Below, one piece after another: positions 8,355 to 15,780 of a DNA stretch of 45,086 bases. Source of the stretch: an uncultured Mycoplasmatota bacterium (GTDB taxonomy: Bacteria; Bacillota_I; Bacilli_A; RF39; UBA660); contig CAOKET010000012.1 of assembly GCA_948467605.1 (NCBI GenBank), positions 1 through 45,086 on the forward strand, written 5' to 3'. The notes under the pieces are model-generated. The model saw only the letters and a list, made by a program, of their open reading frames with translations, was not told the DNA's origin and did no database searches. How positions within the stretch are numbered: position 1 is the stretch's first letter; each line of letters begins with the position of its first letter. Made by a program: the position numbers and the translations under genes.

Positions 8355-9644
8355 TTATTTGTCAATATCTATAAGCTCACCTATACATAAAGGATAACAT
8401 ACTTCTCTAATATATACACTACATATTTTACCAGTTATATCCTTAGTACTTTTAGTACTTACCTTAAGATAGTTTGATGTGTGGCCAATATAATTATCAT
8501 CAGTTTTTACTTCAAATAAAACGTCTAGTTTTCTACCAATAAACTTCATCATATATTCTAATTCTTTTCTTTCTTTAAGAACTAGTAATTTTTTTACCCT
8601 ATCAGCCTTAGTCACTTCATCAATCTGATTTTCCATACTAGCGGCTTTAGTAAAATCCCTTTTTGAATAAGGAAATACATGTAAAGAAGAAAAATTAATC
8701 TCATCTATAAACCTATACATATCCATAAAATCATTAGAATCTTCATTTGGAAATCCTACAATCACATCAGTTGTTATTGAAATATCTGGTCTTATCCCTC
8801 TAATACGTTCAATAGTTTCCTTAAAATACTCTGTATCATATTTTCTATTCATTAATTTTAATATTTTATTACTACCTGATTGAAGAGGTATATGTAAATG
8901 ATCAACAATAATATTAGATTTATCCAAAAGATCAAAAAAATCATCATGTAACTCAGTTATTTCAATAGAAGAAATTCTAAGTCTTTTTAATCCAGATATT
9001 TTTACAATACTTTTTAATAAATCACAAAAATCATGACCATCATAATTATAACTACCAGTATGTATTCCAGTTAAAACTACTTCCTTATATCCATTATTAA
9101 CTAGTGTTCTTATTTCACTAATAACAGATGAAAACTCCTTACATCTTATAGTACCTCTTGTATAAGGAATTATACAATATGAACAAAAATTATTACAGCC
9201 ATCTTGAATCTTCACATACGCTCTATGCTTATTATCAAATTTTTCTATACTCATTTCCTCAAATTCTTGGTTTCTAGAAACATTTACTTCAACAATTTGA
9301 GTTTTATCCTTTTTAAAATTATTAATACAATCTATTATTCTAGTTTTATTATTAGTACCAAGTATTATATTAATTCTTTTATTTTTAGATAGTTCCTCAT
9401 ATTTTACTTGTGAAAAACAACCAACTACCACTATTATAGCATTACTATTTTTTCTAATAGCCTGATTTATAACTTTTCTAGACTTCTTATCAGCAGTATT
9501 AGTTACAGTACAAGTATTAATAACACAAACATCACAACTGCAAGAATCAGTAATTTCATATCCCTCTACTTTTAAAAGATTAGCGATTACTTCTGATTCA
9601 TACGCATTTACTTTACAACCTAAAGTATATATAACAGCCTTCAT
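8355..9644 (-). CDS. mtaB: tRNA t6A37 methylthiotransferase MtaB
   Basis: Converts t6A to ms2t6A at position 37 of ANN-decoding tRNAs by radical SAM chemistry. The UPF0004 domain supplies cluster ligands C10, C45 and C76 (LGCKVN, NTCTVT, VGCFSQ). The radical SAM motif C150-x3-C154-x2-C157 sits in GCNNFCSYCIIP. A short TRAM-like RNA-binding tail follows from about residue 365. At 429 residues the length is normal. LGCKVN and YCIIPYTRG favour MtaB over MiaB. SD GGAGG at 9651-9655 lies directly behind the U-tract of the preceding terminator, so expression probably depends on read-through. In many Bacillota mtaB follows rsmE near dnaJ; here an acidic membrane gene lies between rsmE and mtaB, and dnaJ is 24 kb away. 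Confidence 0.93.
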   Translation of the reverse strand: MKAVIYTLGCKVNAYESEVIANLLKVEGYEITDSCSCDVCVINTCTVTNTADKKSRKVINQAIRKNSNAIIVVVGCFSQVKYEELSKNKRINIILGTNNKTRIIDCINNFKKDKTQIVEVNVSRNQEFEEMSIEKFDNKHRAYVKIQDGCNNFCSYCIIPYTRGTIRCKEFSSVISEIRTLVNNGYKEVVLTGIHTGSYNYDGHDFCDLLKSIVKISGLKRLRISSIEITELHDDFFDLLDKSNIIVDHLHIPLQSGSNKILKLMNRKYDTEYFKETIERIRGIRPDISITTDVIVGFPNEDSNDFMDMYRFIDEINFSSLHVFPYSKRDFTKAASMENQIDEVTKADRVKKLLVLKERKELEYMMKFIGRKLDVLFEVKTDDNYIGHTSNYLKVSTKSTKDITGKICSVYIREVCYPLCIGELIDIDK

Positions 9645-9655
9645 ACAAAACCTCC

Positions 9656-9675
9656 AAAAAAAAGCCCTAAGGCTT
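9656..9675 (-). terminator. Intrinsic terminator between the acidic membrane gene and mtaB
   Basis: Stem AAGCC/GGCTT (9662-9666, 9671-9675) with a 4-nt loop and eight U on the minus strand. The 5' arm overlaps the stop codon at 9674-9676. The U-tract ends exactly where the mtaB SD begins. Confidence 0.7.
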
Positions 9676-10480
9676 AATCTAAATTATTTCTAAAATCTTG
9701 CAAATTTTTTAAAAATGCTTCCCTTTTTTCAACACTTTCATCTTCATCAGTTACTTCTTCGATTTTTAATAAATCATCCTGTTCAGAGAACATATCTATC
9801 TTACGTGCTCCAAATACTGGAGAGATATCAATTGTTGGTCTAAACTTTTTCATAGCGTGTTTTGGTTGATCCTCATCGACGATTTTCTTACTATTAAACT
9901 CAAATACTACATCATCAATATACTCTTCTTCATTATCAGCATTAGCCTCAATTCTTGATGCTGCCTCTAATAATTCTTTATAACTTATAATAGCAGTTTT
10001 TTCTTGCTCATCCTCATAAGAATCAATATCAGTCATATCTTCTTCTAATCTAAGTTCCATTTCACGAGTAATAGATTTTATATCTAATTTTTGTAAAGCC
10101 TTGTTTACATTTTTTTCTTCTATTATTGAAGAATCATCTATACATTCAACATCATCAGGAATTTCTATTTTAGAAGCAATTTTTAATTCCTCTTTATCTA
10201 GTGAAATATCAATTATATTATTATCCTCTTCTAACCTTTCAGACTTTGCAACATTAATAAGTTCTTGAACTGGATCATCATTTTTATCATAATCATAGTC
10301 TTCATAATCATCTATATCAATTTTAGCATATTTTCTTTTTGAATCTTTATCACCTAACGACTTTACACAAGAGATAATAGAAATAATAAGTATAATAACT
10401 AATACTACTATTCCTCCCAAAATACAATATTCAATTATATTTCCATCCATAGATTCTAATAGTTTTGTAAAAAATTCCAT
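9674..10480 (-). CDS. Acidic single-pass membrane protein of unknown function
   Basis: 268 residues: a short N-terminus, one membrane helix at about residues 18-38 (GGIVVLVIILIISIIS), then a long, very acidic, low-complexity cytoplasmic part. Within it AIISYKELLEAASRIEA and the later RPTIDISPVFGARK look like short conserved docking motifs in disorder. Architecture recalls cell-division or scaffold anchors in Bacillota, but no family is recognised. It starts 4 bp after the rsmE stop with SD GGAGTGAG, so it is co-transcribed with rsmE, and is closed by its own terminator. Confidence 0.65.
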   Translation of the reverse strand: MEFFTKLLESMDGNIIEYCILGGIVVLVIILIISIISCVKSLGDKDSKRKYAKIDIDDYEDYDYDKNDDPVQELINVAKSERLEEDNNIIDISLDKEELKIASKIEIPDDVECIDDSSIIEEKNVNKALQKLDIKSITREMELRLEEDMTDIDSYEDEQEKTAIISYKELLEAASRIEANADNEEEYIDDVVFEFNSKKIVDEDQPKHAMKKFRPTIDISPVFGARKIDMFSEQDDLLKIEEVTDEDESVEKREAFLKNLQDFRNNLD

Positions 10481-10484
10481 AATC

Positions 10485-11195
10485 TCACTCCATTAAATCA
10501 TAATTTATTATACTAGTCATATATATAGGTGCAGTTTCCGTTCTAAGGATTCTACTACCTAATGAAACAGGAATAAAGCCGTTTTCTTTTAGTATTTGCT
10601 CTTCTCCATCAGTAATTCCTCCCTCAGGACCAACTACTATTAGTATTTTATCATATTTTTTAGAATTTTGTAATATTTTTTTGATATTTATTGAATTTTT
10701 TGTAGTACTGCACACCAACTTTAAATCATATTTTAGTTTAGATAACTCGCTAACAGTAAGTATTTCTCCAATAATTGGCGCAAAATTCCTATGAGATTGC
10801 TCAGCAGACTCTTTACAAATACTAATCCACCTATTTACTTTTTTATTGTAAAGTGATTTATCTAACTTTACAACAGACCTTTCCATAATAATAGGATAAT
10901 ACTTATACATGCCAAGTTCAGTACACATCTTTAATACAGTATCTAATTTTTGTTCACGTATTAACCCCTGGGCAATTGAAATTTTTAAACCCAACTCATT
11001 ATCAGAAACCAACTCATTCTTAATATAAACAGACATATTTTCTAAATTAATTTCACATAAATACCTATTTTTCTCATATACAACAACTATATTATCTCCT
11101 GTTTTCATTCTCATTACATTTTTTATATGATGCCAATCACTATTTTCTAATATTAAACACTCATCTAACTTATTTATTCCAAAATACTGCTGCAT
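10485..11195 (-). CDS. rsmE: 16S rRNA m3U1498 methyltransferase RsmE
   Basis: Methylates N3 of U1498 in the decoding region of 16S rRNA with SAM, as a SPOUT-fold dimer. The SPOUT knot is visible at the C-terminus: VVGPEGGITDGEE, then SLGSRILRTETAPI. The N-terminal PUA-like part has WHHIKNVMRMKTGD. The start at 11195 (MQQYFGINK) is chosen because GGTGAT lies just upstream and it matches the usual MQRYF-type beginning; the ATG at 11222 has no well-placed SD. The length, 236 residues, is normal. It is first in a two-gene unit with the acidic membrane protein. Confidence 0.93.
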   Translation of the reverse strand: MQQYFGINKLDECLILENSDWHHIKNVMRMKTGDNIVVVYEKNRYLCEINLENMSVYIKNELVSDNELGLKISIAQGLIREQKLDTVLKMCTELGMYKYYPIIMERSVVKLDKSLYNKKVNRWISICKESAEQSHRNFAPIIGEILTVSELSKLKYDLKLVCSTTKNSINIKKILQNSKKYDKILIVVGPEGGITDGEEQILKENGFIPVSLGSRILRTETAPIYMTSIINYDLME

Positions 11196-11263
11196 ATAAT
11201 CACCACAAATACTATTATACATAAACTTTTGAAACTTTCACCAAAAACATTAAAAAGGTTTAC

Positions 11264-11289
11264 AAAAAAAGATATAAATACTTATATCT
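11264..11289 (-). terminator. Intrinsic terminator of the family-6 UDG gene
   Basis: Stem AGATATAA/TTATATCT (11270-11277, 11282-11289) with a 4-nt loop and seven U on the minus strand. The 5' arm overlaps the stop codon at 11288-11290. Confidence 0.75.
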
Positions 11290-11773
11290 AATTTTTATCT
11301 AATATTTCTTTTATTATTAAATACTCTTTTAACTTATCTTTATAACTAAGACAAGCATATAAAGGACTAGTAGATGGCAAATATATAGCACTTATTAAAA
11401 CTTTATCATATAAATACTTATTATATAACTGATAAGCCTTTTTACCAGTTGTAAATATATATTTAATATCACTTGCATTTACAATAGATAAAATATCATT
11501 TACTACTACATCTTTTATACTACTATCCTTTGATTTTTCAATACTACAACTCTTTATTACATCCCACATTGCTATATTATGATTAATTAAAAATTGCCTT
11601 TTATCTACTATCTCTTCATTAAAAACATCTGATAATATACTCCAAAACTGATTTTTAGGATGAGAATAATAAAAGTTTTGTTCTCTAGATTTAATACTTG
11701 GAAAAGATCCTAATATAAGTATTTTAGAATTCCTATCATAAATAGGATTTATAGTATGAAACACATTTTCCAT
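11288..11773 (-). CDS. DNA-deoxyinosine glycosylase (UDG family 6, HDG)
   Basis: A base-excision enzyme of the uracil-DNA-glycosylase superfamily that in characterised members removes hypoxanthine from DNA. The 161 residues show the family's N-terminal LGSFPS with the following NFYYSHPKNQFW, a central MWDVIKSC, and the C-terminal LPSTSPLYACLSYKDKL intercalation motif. Length fits. The gene lies downstream of the Flp-like pilin, whose terminator U-tract abuts this gene's SD (GTGAGGTTGG at 11776-11785). The window therefore encodes two UDG-superfamily enzymes, this and Ung. Confidence 0.85.
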   Translation of the reverse strand: MENVFHTINPIYDRNSKILILGSFPSIKSREQNFYYSHPKNQFWSILSDVFNEEIVDKRQFLINHNIAMWDVIKSCSIEKSKDSSIKDVVVNDILSIVNASDIKYIFTTGKKAYQLYNKYLYDKVLISAIYLPSTSPLYACLSYKDKLKEYLIIKEILDKN

Positions 11774-11785
11774 AAACCAACCTCA

Positions 11786-11810
11786 CAAAAAAAGAAGTAT
11801 TAAAACTTCT
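11786..11810 (-). terminator. Intrinsic terminator of the Flp-like pilin gene
   Basis: Stem AGAAGT/ACTTCT (11793-11798, 11805-11810) with a 6-nt loop and a run of U on the minus strand. The 5' arm reaches into the stop codon (11809-11811), and the U-tract ends against the SD of the next gene. Confidence 0.65.
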
Positions 11811-12021
11811 ATGGCAATAAAGAGTCACCTTCACAATACCCTTCACCTGCTGTTGAACCCTCAATATAATTTTTACCAGCAACATTACAAGCAGTTTTAG
11901 TCATTGAATCTTTTAAATAACCACCCAAAAATTTTACAAGTCCTACAGCAATAACAGTAATTAACGCTATTATAAGTACATACTCTACTAAAGTTTGACC
12001 TTTTTGATTATTTTTTATCAT
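11809..12021 (-). CDS. Flp/TadE-type (class III signal) small pilin
   Basis: A 70-residue prepilin. The N-terminus MIKNNQKG ends at a prepilin-peptidase site G8/Q9, followed by QTLVEYVLIIALITVI with Glu at +5 and a single hydrophobic helix. This is the pattern of Flp type IVb pilins and archaeal-like class III signals rather than the GFTLIE type. Two Cys near the C-terminus could form a disulfide. The start at 12021 has SD GGAGG 7 nt upstream; longer in-frame starts lack a usable SD. The gene is divergent from a DUF192 gene and close to a second prepilin, suggesting a filament or secretion locus. No tad ATPase is adjacent. Confidence 0.8.
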   Translation of the reverse strand: MIKNNQKGQTLVEYVLIIALITVIAVGLVKFLGGYLKDSMTKTACNVAGKNYIEGSTAGEGYCEGDSLLP

Positions 12022-12049
12022 ATGACTACCTCCGATATTCACTAAATTA

Positions 12050-12101
12050 AGTTTATATCTTTTTAATACATTTGTCAATATAAGATTAATTGTGTTATAG
12101 T
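12050..12101. promoter_or_regulatory. Back-to-back promoters of the Flp-like pilin and DUF192 genes
   Basis: Minus strand: TTGACA (12073-12078), 17-nt spacer, TAAACT (12050-12055). Plus strand: TTGTCA (12072-12077), 18-nt spacer, TATAGT (12096-12101). The two -35 boxes share five bases, so the two polymerases could not bind at the same time. The plus-strand transcript would start close to the DUF192 SD, leaving a very short leader; that box is less certain. Confidence 0.45.
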
Positions 12102-12118
12102 TAATATAGGTGATTTAT

Positions 12119-12439
12119 TTGACTTTAAAAGTAGAAAAAAAAGATATTAAAATTATTGAATGCAAAACTTTTTTTAAAAGATTAATGGGTTTTATGTTCA
12201 AGAGAAAAGCAATTGATTATGGATTATTATTTGATAAATGCTCATCAATACACACATTTTTTATGTTTCAGAAAATAGATGTAATACTACTCGATAAAGA
12301 TAACAATATAATTAAAACTTACGAATCACTAAAACCAAATAGAATTATATTACCAAAAAAAGGTGTAAAAAAAGTATTAGAGCTTCCATTAAATACCATT
12401 ATAGACATAAAAGAGAATAAGATAAACATAAAAGAATAA
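12119..12439 (+). CDS. DUF192 domain protein
   Basis: 106 residues of the DUF192 family (PF02643). The typical pattern is visible: FKRLMGFMFKRK, GLLFDKCSSIHTFFM, IDVILLDKDN, LKPNRIILPKKG and a final VLELP. The function is not established in general; structures show a small barrel. The TTG at 12119 is preferred as the start because AGGTGAT sits 5 nt upstream; the in-frame GTG at 12110 lies inside that SD. No signal peptide is seen. It is divergent from the Flp-like pilin and shares promoter DNA with it. A functional link to pilin maturation or surface display is inference from this arrangement. Confidence 0.85.
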   Translation: MTLKVEKKDIKIIECKTFFKRLMGFMFKRKAIDYGLLFDKCSSIHTFFMFQKIDVILLDKDNNIIKTYESLKPNRIILPKKGVKKVLELPLNTIIDIKENKINIKE

Positions 12440-12456
12440 CACATGGTTATTCTTTT
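12430..12456. terminator. Bidirectional terminator between DUF192 and the long prepilin
   Basis: Perfect 11-bp stem AAAAGAATAAC/GTTATTCTTTT with a 5-nt loop. The DUF192 stop lies in the left arm. The prepilin gene on the other strand ends 10 bp away, so one hairpin serves both convergent genes. Confidence 0.75.
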
Positions 12457-12465
12457 ATAATGAAT

Positions 12466-13560
12466 TTATTTAATATTAGATTTATTTGTTATGATTACTG
12501 GACGAGCACCAAATTTAACATCATTGTTCGCGTGAGCTACATTGTTTAAATAGAAGTTAGTGTCAACATGATACACATAATTAACATTTGAACTATTTAA
12601 TGTCATTGTCCAGTAATTTATCGAATATAACCATTCTGGTACACTAATATATGTGTCTTTAAAATTAATAGAACCTGTTGTTATTGGTATACAATTATTA
12701 CTAGTATCAGTTGCATTTATTATATTACATATTTCTTGCAATGTTATTAACCTTATAGAGTTTATTGATGTTCCTCCATTTGCCTTCAAACTGTTATTTA
12801 TATATGGTAATACTTGATTATCTATAAATTTCTTTATTGTAGAGTCTTCAGTTACTGTACTCCCATTTGAGGCATACATATTACAACCATTTATAGGGCT
12901 AATACAATATGAATTATTTTCTGTTAATCTTGCATTTGCCTCATCAAATGCTATTTTATATTCGTCCATTACTGTTGTAAATCCTGATGCATCATTTTTT
13001 ATATTAGAACTTGCAAATAGTGTTACTGTTGAACTACTACTATCACTGTTTTCTATTACATACCATGTACTATTATCTTTTAGTGTTACTTGTTGCCCTA
13101 TATTATATGCAGTATAAGTTGGTGTAGGTGGTGTGCTACTTGTTCCATCATTCTTTACTATATCATTTATTCCTAAAGATTTGGCTTCTACTTCATTATT
13201 TACTTTATAATTATCGTCATTTACTCCAACTAAGATATACTTATAACTTCCATTATCATTTACTATTTTTATATTTCCTTTAAGACTAGTATTTGTATCC
13301 ATTGGTATATCTTGAATACTAACTAGAGTAGATTCTCCTTCATCTGGTAGTGTTATATTCATATCTGCTTGATTTAAAGCAGTTAACGCTACTTGTTGTT
13401 TTAAACTCTCTACATATAATAATACTTGGTTTTTAAATGTATTCTTTTTAGCCTTATCTAATACTCCTAATATTGTTGGTGCAGCAATTAAAAGTATTAT
13501 TGCTAATATTGCTATTACTGTTAATAGTTCTATTAGTGTAAATCCTTTTTTATTTTTCAT
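12466..13560 (-). CDS. Long type IV prepilin-like protein with C-terminal domain
   Basis: 364 residues. MKNKKG/FTLIELLTVIAILA is a classical prepilin peptidase site (G6, Glu at +5) with a hydrophobic helix, followed by the alpha-helical stalk. About residues 50-140 form the pilin-like part, then a Ser/Thr/Pro linker (STPPTPT). A C-terminal domain starts near YNIGQQVTLKDNSTWYVIE and includes WLYSINYWTM and the end VKFGARPVIITNKSNIK. That tail layout (WYVIE, YWT, GARPVI) resembles DUF6273-like/FGE-sulfatase-like surface domains found on Bacillota prepilins. It has three Cys, two flanking NSYCISPINGCN. SD AGGAGG. The same ending recurs in the gene cut by the right edge. Likely a minor pilin or surface-displayed adhesin. 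Confidence 0.85.
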   Translation of the reverse strand: MKNKKGFTLIELLTVIAILAIILLIAAPTILGVLDKAKKNTFKNQVLLYVESLKQQVALTALNQADMNITLPDEGESTLVSIQDIPMDTNTSLKGNIKIVNDNGSYKYILVGVNDDNYKVNNEVEAKSLGINDIVKNDGTSSTPPTPTYTAYNIGQQVTLKDNSTWYVIENSDSSSSTVTLFASSNIKNDASGFTTVMDEYKIAFDEANARLTENNSYCISPINGCNMYASNGSTVTEDSTIKKFIDNQVLPYINNSLKANGGTSINSIRLITLQEICNIINATDTSNNCIPITTGSINFKDTYISVPEWLYSINYWTMTLNSSNVNYVYHVDTNFYLNNVAHANNDVKFGARPVIITNKSNIK

Positions 13561-13678
13561 TTATACTCCTCCTAATATAATTAAATTATATACTTTGCAA
13601 TATAATATTTCAACATATAAATTATTCTATTTACACTTATTTTATCCAATATTTACTTAATATATTTATAATTTAACA

Positions 13679-13713
13679 CAAAAAAATTACAAGTTTATTT
13701 TTTGTAACTTTTT
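13679..13713 (-). terminator. Intrinsic terminator of ung
   Basis: Arms TTACAA/TTGTAA extended by A/U pairs (13681-13692, 13702-13712), with a U-rich run on the minus strand, starting about 5 nt after the ung stop. Confidence 0.6.
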
Positions 13714-13717
13714 AACT

Positions 13718-14377
13718 TTATAATTTCCAATCAATAGGCTTTATATTATTTTCTTCTAAAAACTTATTTGCTCTTGAAAAAGGTTTACTACCAAAAAAAC
13801 CATTATTACAAGAAAAAGGTGAAGGATGAGCAGATTCAATTATTAAATGTGCAGGGTTAGTTATATATTTTTTCTTATCCCTTGCAAAATTTCCCCATAA
13901 TATAAATACTATTGGTTCTTCTCTTTTATTTAATACTTGTATTATATAATCAGTTAAGTACTCCCACCCTAAATTTTTATGACTTGCTGGTTTATCTTTT
14001 TCAACAGTAAGTACTGCGTTAAGCAAAAGAACTCCTTCCTTAGCCCATTTAGTAAGGTCCCCACTACTAGATGGCTCTATTCCTAAATCATCATTTAATT
14101 CTTTATATATATTTTTTAAAGATGGTGGTAATTTTATTCCATCTTGCACTGAAAAAGAAAGTCCATGTGCTTCTCCTACTCCATGATATGGATCTTGTCC
14201 CATTATAACTACTTTTACATTTTCATATGGAGTAAGTTTTAAAGCATTAAATACATAATTCTTAGGTGGAAATATAGTTTTTTTATTATATTCCTGTTCT
14301 ACTATACTATAAAATTTCTTAAACCCTTCACTTTTCCATACACTATTTAAAATATTATCCCAATTATTTCCTATCAT
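13718..14377 (-). CDS. ung: Uracil-DNA glycosylase, family 1
   Basis: Excises uracil from DNA at the start of base-excision repair. The 219-residue protein has the catalytic water-activating motif VVIMGQDPYHG with Asp, the PPSLKNIYKEL Pro-rich loop, VLLLNAVLTVEK uracil-recognition segment, ILWGNFARDKK and the minor-groove loop ESAHPSPFS with catalytic His. All family motifs are intact and length is normal. The SD is modest (GTGAT). It stands between obg and the long prepilin and is closed by its own terminator. Confidence 0.96.
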   Translation of the reverse strand: MIGNNWDNILNSVWKSEGFKKFYSIVEQEYNKKTIFPPKNYVFNALKLTPYENVKVVIMGQDPYHGVGEAHGLSFSVQDGIKLPPSLKNIYKELNDDLGIEPSSSGDLTKWAKEGVLLLNAVLTVEKDKPASHKNLGWEYLTDYIIQVLNKREEPIVFILWGNFARDKKKYITNPAHLIIESAHPSPFSCNNGFFGSKPFSRANKFLEENNIKPIDWKL

Positions 14378-14403
14378 TTGACATCACAAAAATATTATAC
14401 AAC

Positions 14404-14431
14404 AAAAAATATAGGATTTAAACCCTATATT
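14404..14431 (-). terminator. Intrinsic terminator embedded in the 3' end of obg
   Basis: Stem AATATAGG/CCTATATT (14408-14415, 14424-14431) followed by a U-rich run on the minus strand. The 5' arm is made by the last obg codons (E-Y-R) and the stop codon at 14418-14420 falls in the loop. Confidence 0.75.
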
Positions 14432-15692
14432 CAAATTCAAAATCTAAAATTTTTACCTTATCCCCTGCTTTTGCTCCTAATTCTTCTAGTTTTTCATCAA
14501 TTCCAAGTTTTCTTAAACGTCTTGAAAATCTAATTATCGCATCATCACTATTAAATTTTGTCATTTTAAGAAGTTTTTCTATTTTTTCTCCTGATATTAC
14601 ATAATAGTCATTTTCTTTATAAACTCTATAAGAATCTTCTTTTTTAAATTTATATAATACATGGCTTTCTAGACTTTCTTCGTTGTATATTGGTTCACTT
14701 TCTAACTTTTCTACTAAATCTGCTATAAACTCTAATGCATCATCTACTCCATCTAAAAGTATGCTTGATATTGGAAATATTGGTATATCTTTTACCTTTT
14801 GTTTAAACTCACTTAAATTCTTATCAAACTCTGATAAATCCATTTTATTAGCCAAAATAACTTGTGGTTTTTTTAGTATATTTGGATTAAATTGTTCAAG
14901 TTCTTTTAATATAATTTGATAATCATCATATGGATTTCTTCCTTCAAAACTACCCATATCAATTATATGTGCAATTACTTTTGTCCTTTCAATATGTTTT
15001 AAAAACTGATCTCCTAATCCTTCTCCTAAAGATGCTCCCTTTATAAGTCCTGGTAAATCTGCCATTACAAATGTTTTATTCGTCTTTGTTTTAACAACCC
15101 CTAAATTAGGTACTAATGTTGTAAAATGATATGCAGCAACTTTCGCCTTACATGCAGAAACATTAGATATTAAAGTACTTTTACCTACACTTGGTAAACC
15201 AACTAATCCAACATCCGCTAATAACTTTAACTCTACTTTTAATTTTCTTTGTTCACCAGGTTCCCCGTATTCACTAATACTTGGTGCAGGATTACTTTGT
15301 GTTGCAAATGCTTTATTGCCACGTCCACCACGTCCACCATAAGCAACAATTACCTCATCATCATGATGTATCAAGTCTGCAACAATTAAACCAGTATCTA
15401 AATCTGTAATAGTAGTACCTTCTGGAACTTTTATGTATATGTCTTTAGCACCTTTACCATTTTTTGTACTACCCATACCATGAGCACCACGTTCTCCTTT
15501 AATTATCTTATGATACCTAAGATCAAGTAAAGTCTTAAGGCCTCTATCAACTTTAAATATTATGTTACTGCCATTACCACCATTACCACCATCTGGTCCA
15601 CCCATAGGAACATATTTTTCACGTCTAAAAGAAGTACAACCATCCCCGCCAGAACCAGCGGTAACATCTATTATAACCTCATCTACAAACAT
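14418..15692 (-). CDS. obg: Obg/CgtA GTPase
   Basis: An essential ribosome-associated GTPase in 50S maturation and stress signalling. The N-terminal glycine-rich Obg fold is at about residues 1-155 (MGGPDGGNGGNGS, GSTKNGKGAKD). The G domain has G1 GLPSVGKST, switch region FTTLVPNLG, G3 DLPG and G4 NKMD. The C-terminal OCT domain occupies about residues 345-424 (DDAIIRFSRRLRKLGIDEKLEE). The length of 424 is typical for Bacillota. SD GGAGG. It lies downstream of thrS on the same strand but is separated by a terminator. The ppGpp link of Obg is notable beside an RSH gene 3 kb away (known biology, not shown here). Confidence 0.97.
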   Translation of the reverse strand: MFVDEVIIDVTAGSGGDGCTSFRREKYVPMGGPDGGNGGNGSNIIFKVDRGLKTLLDLRYHKIIKGERGAHGMGSTKNGKGAKDIYIKVPEGTTITDLDTGLIVADLIHHDDEVIVAYGGRGGRGNKAFATQSNPAPSISEYGEPGEQRKLKVELKLLADVGLVGLPSVGKSTLISNVSACKAKVAAYHFTTLVPNLGVVKTKTNKTFVMADLPGLIKGASLGEGLGDQFLKHIERTKVIAHIIDMGSFEGRNPYDDYQIILKELEQFNPNILKKPQVILANKMDLSEFDKNLSEFKQKVKDIPIFPISSILLDGVDDALEFIADLVEKLESEPIYNEESLESHVLYKFKKEDSYRVYKENDYYVISGEKIEKLLKMTKFNSDDAIIRFSRRLRKLGIDEKLEELGAKAGDKVKILDFEFEYRV

Positions 15693-15746
15693 ACTATACC
15701 TCCAAATCTTTATATATTATAACACGAAATAAAAATTTAATGAATA

Positions 15747-15772
15747 AAAAGTGCCTTAATTTAAGCACTTTT
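15747..15772 (-). terminator. Intrinsic terminator of thrS
   Basis: Stem AAAAGTGC/GCACTTTT (15747-15754, 15765-15772), continued by U residues on the minus strand, 9 nt after the thrS stop. Confidence 0.75.
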
Positions 15773-15780
15773 ACTCTACA

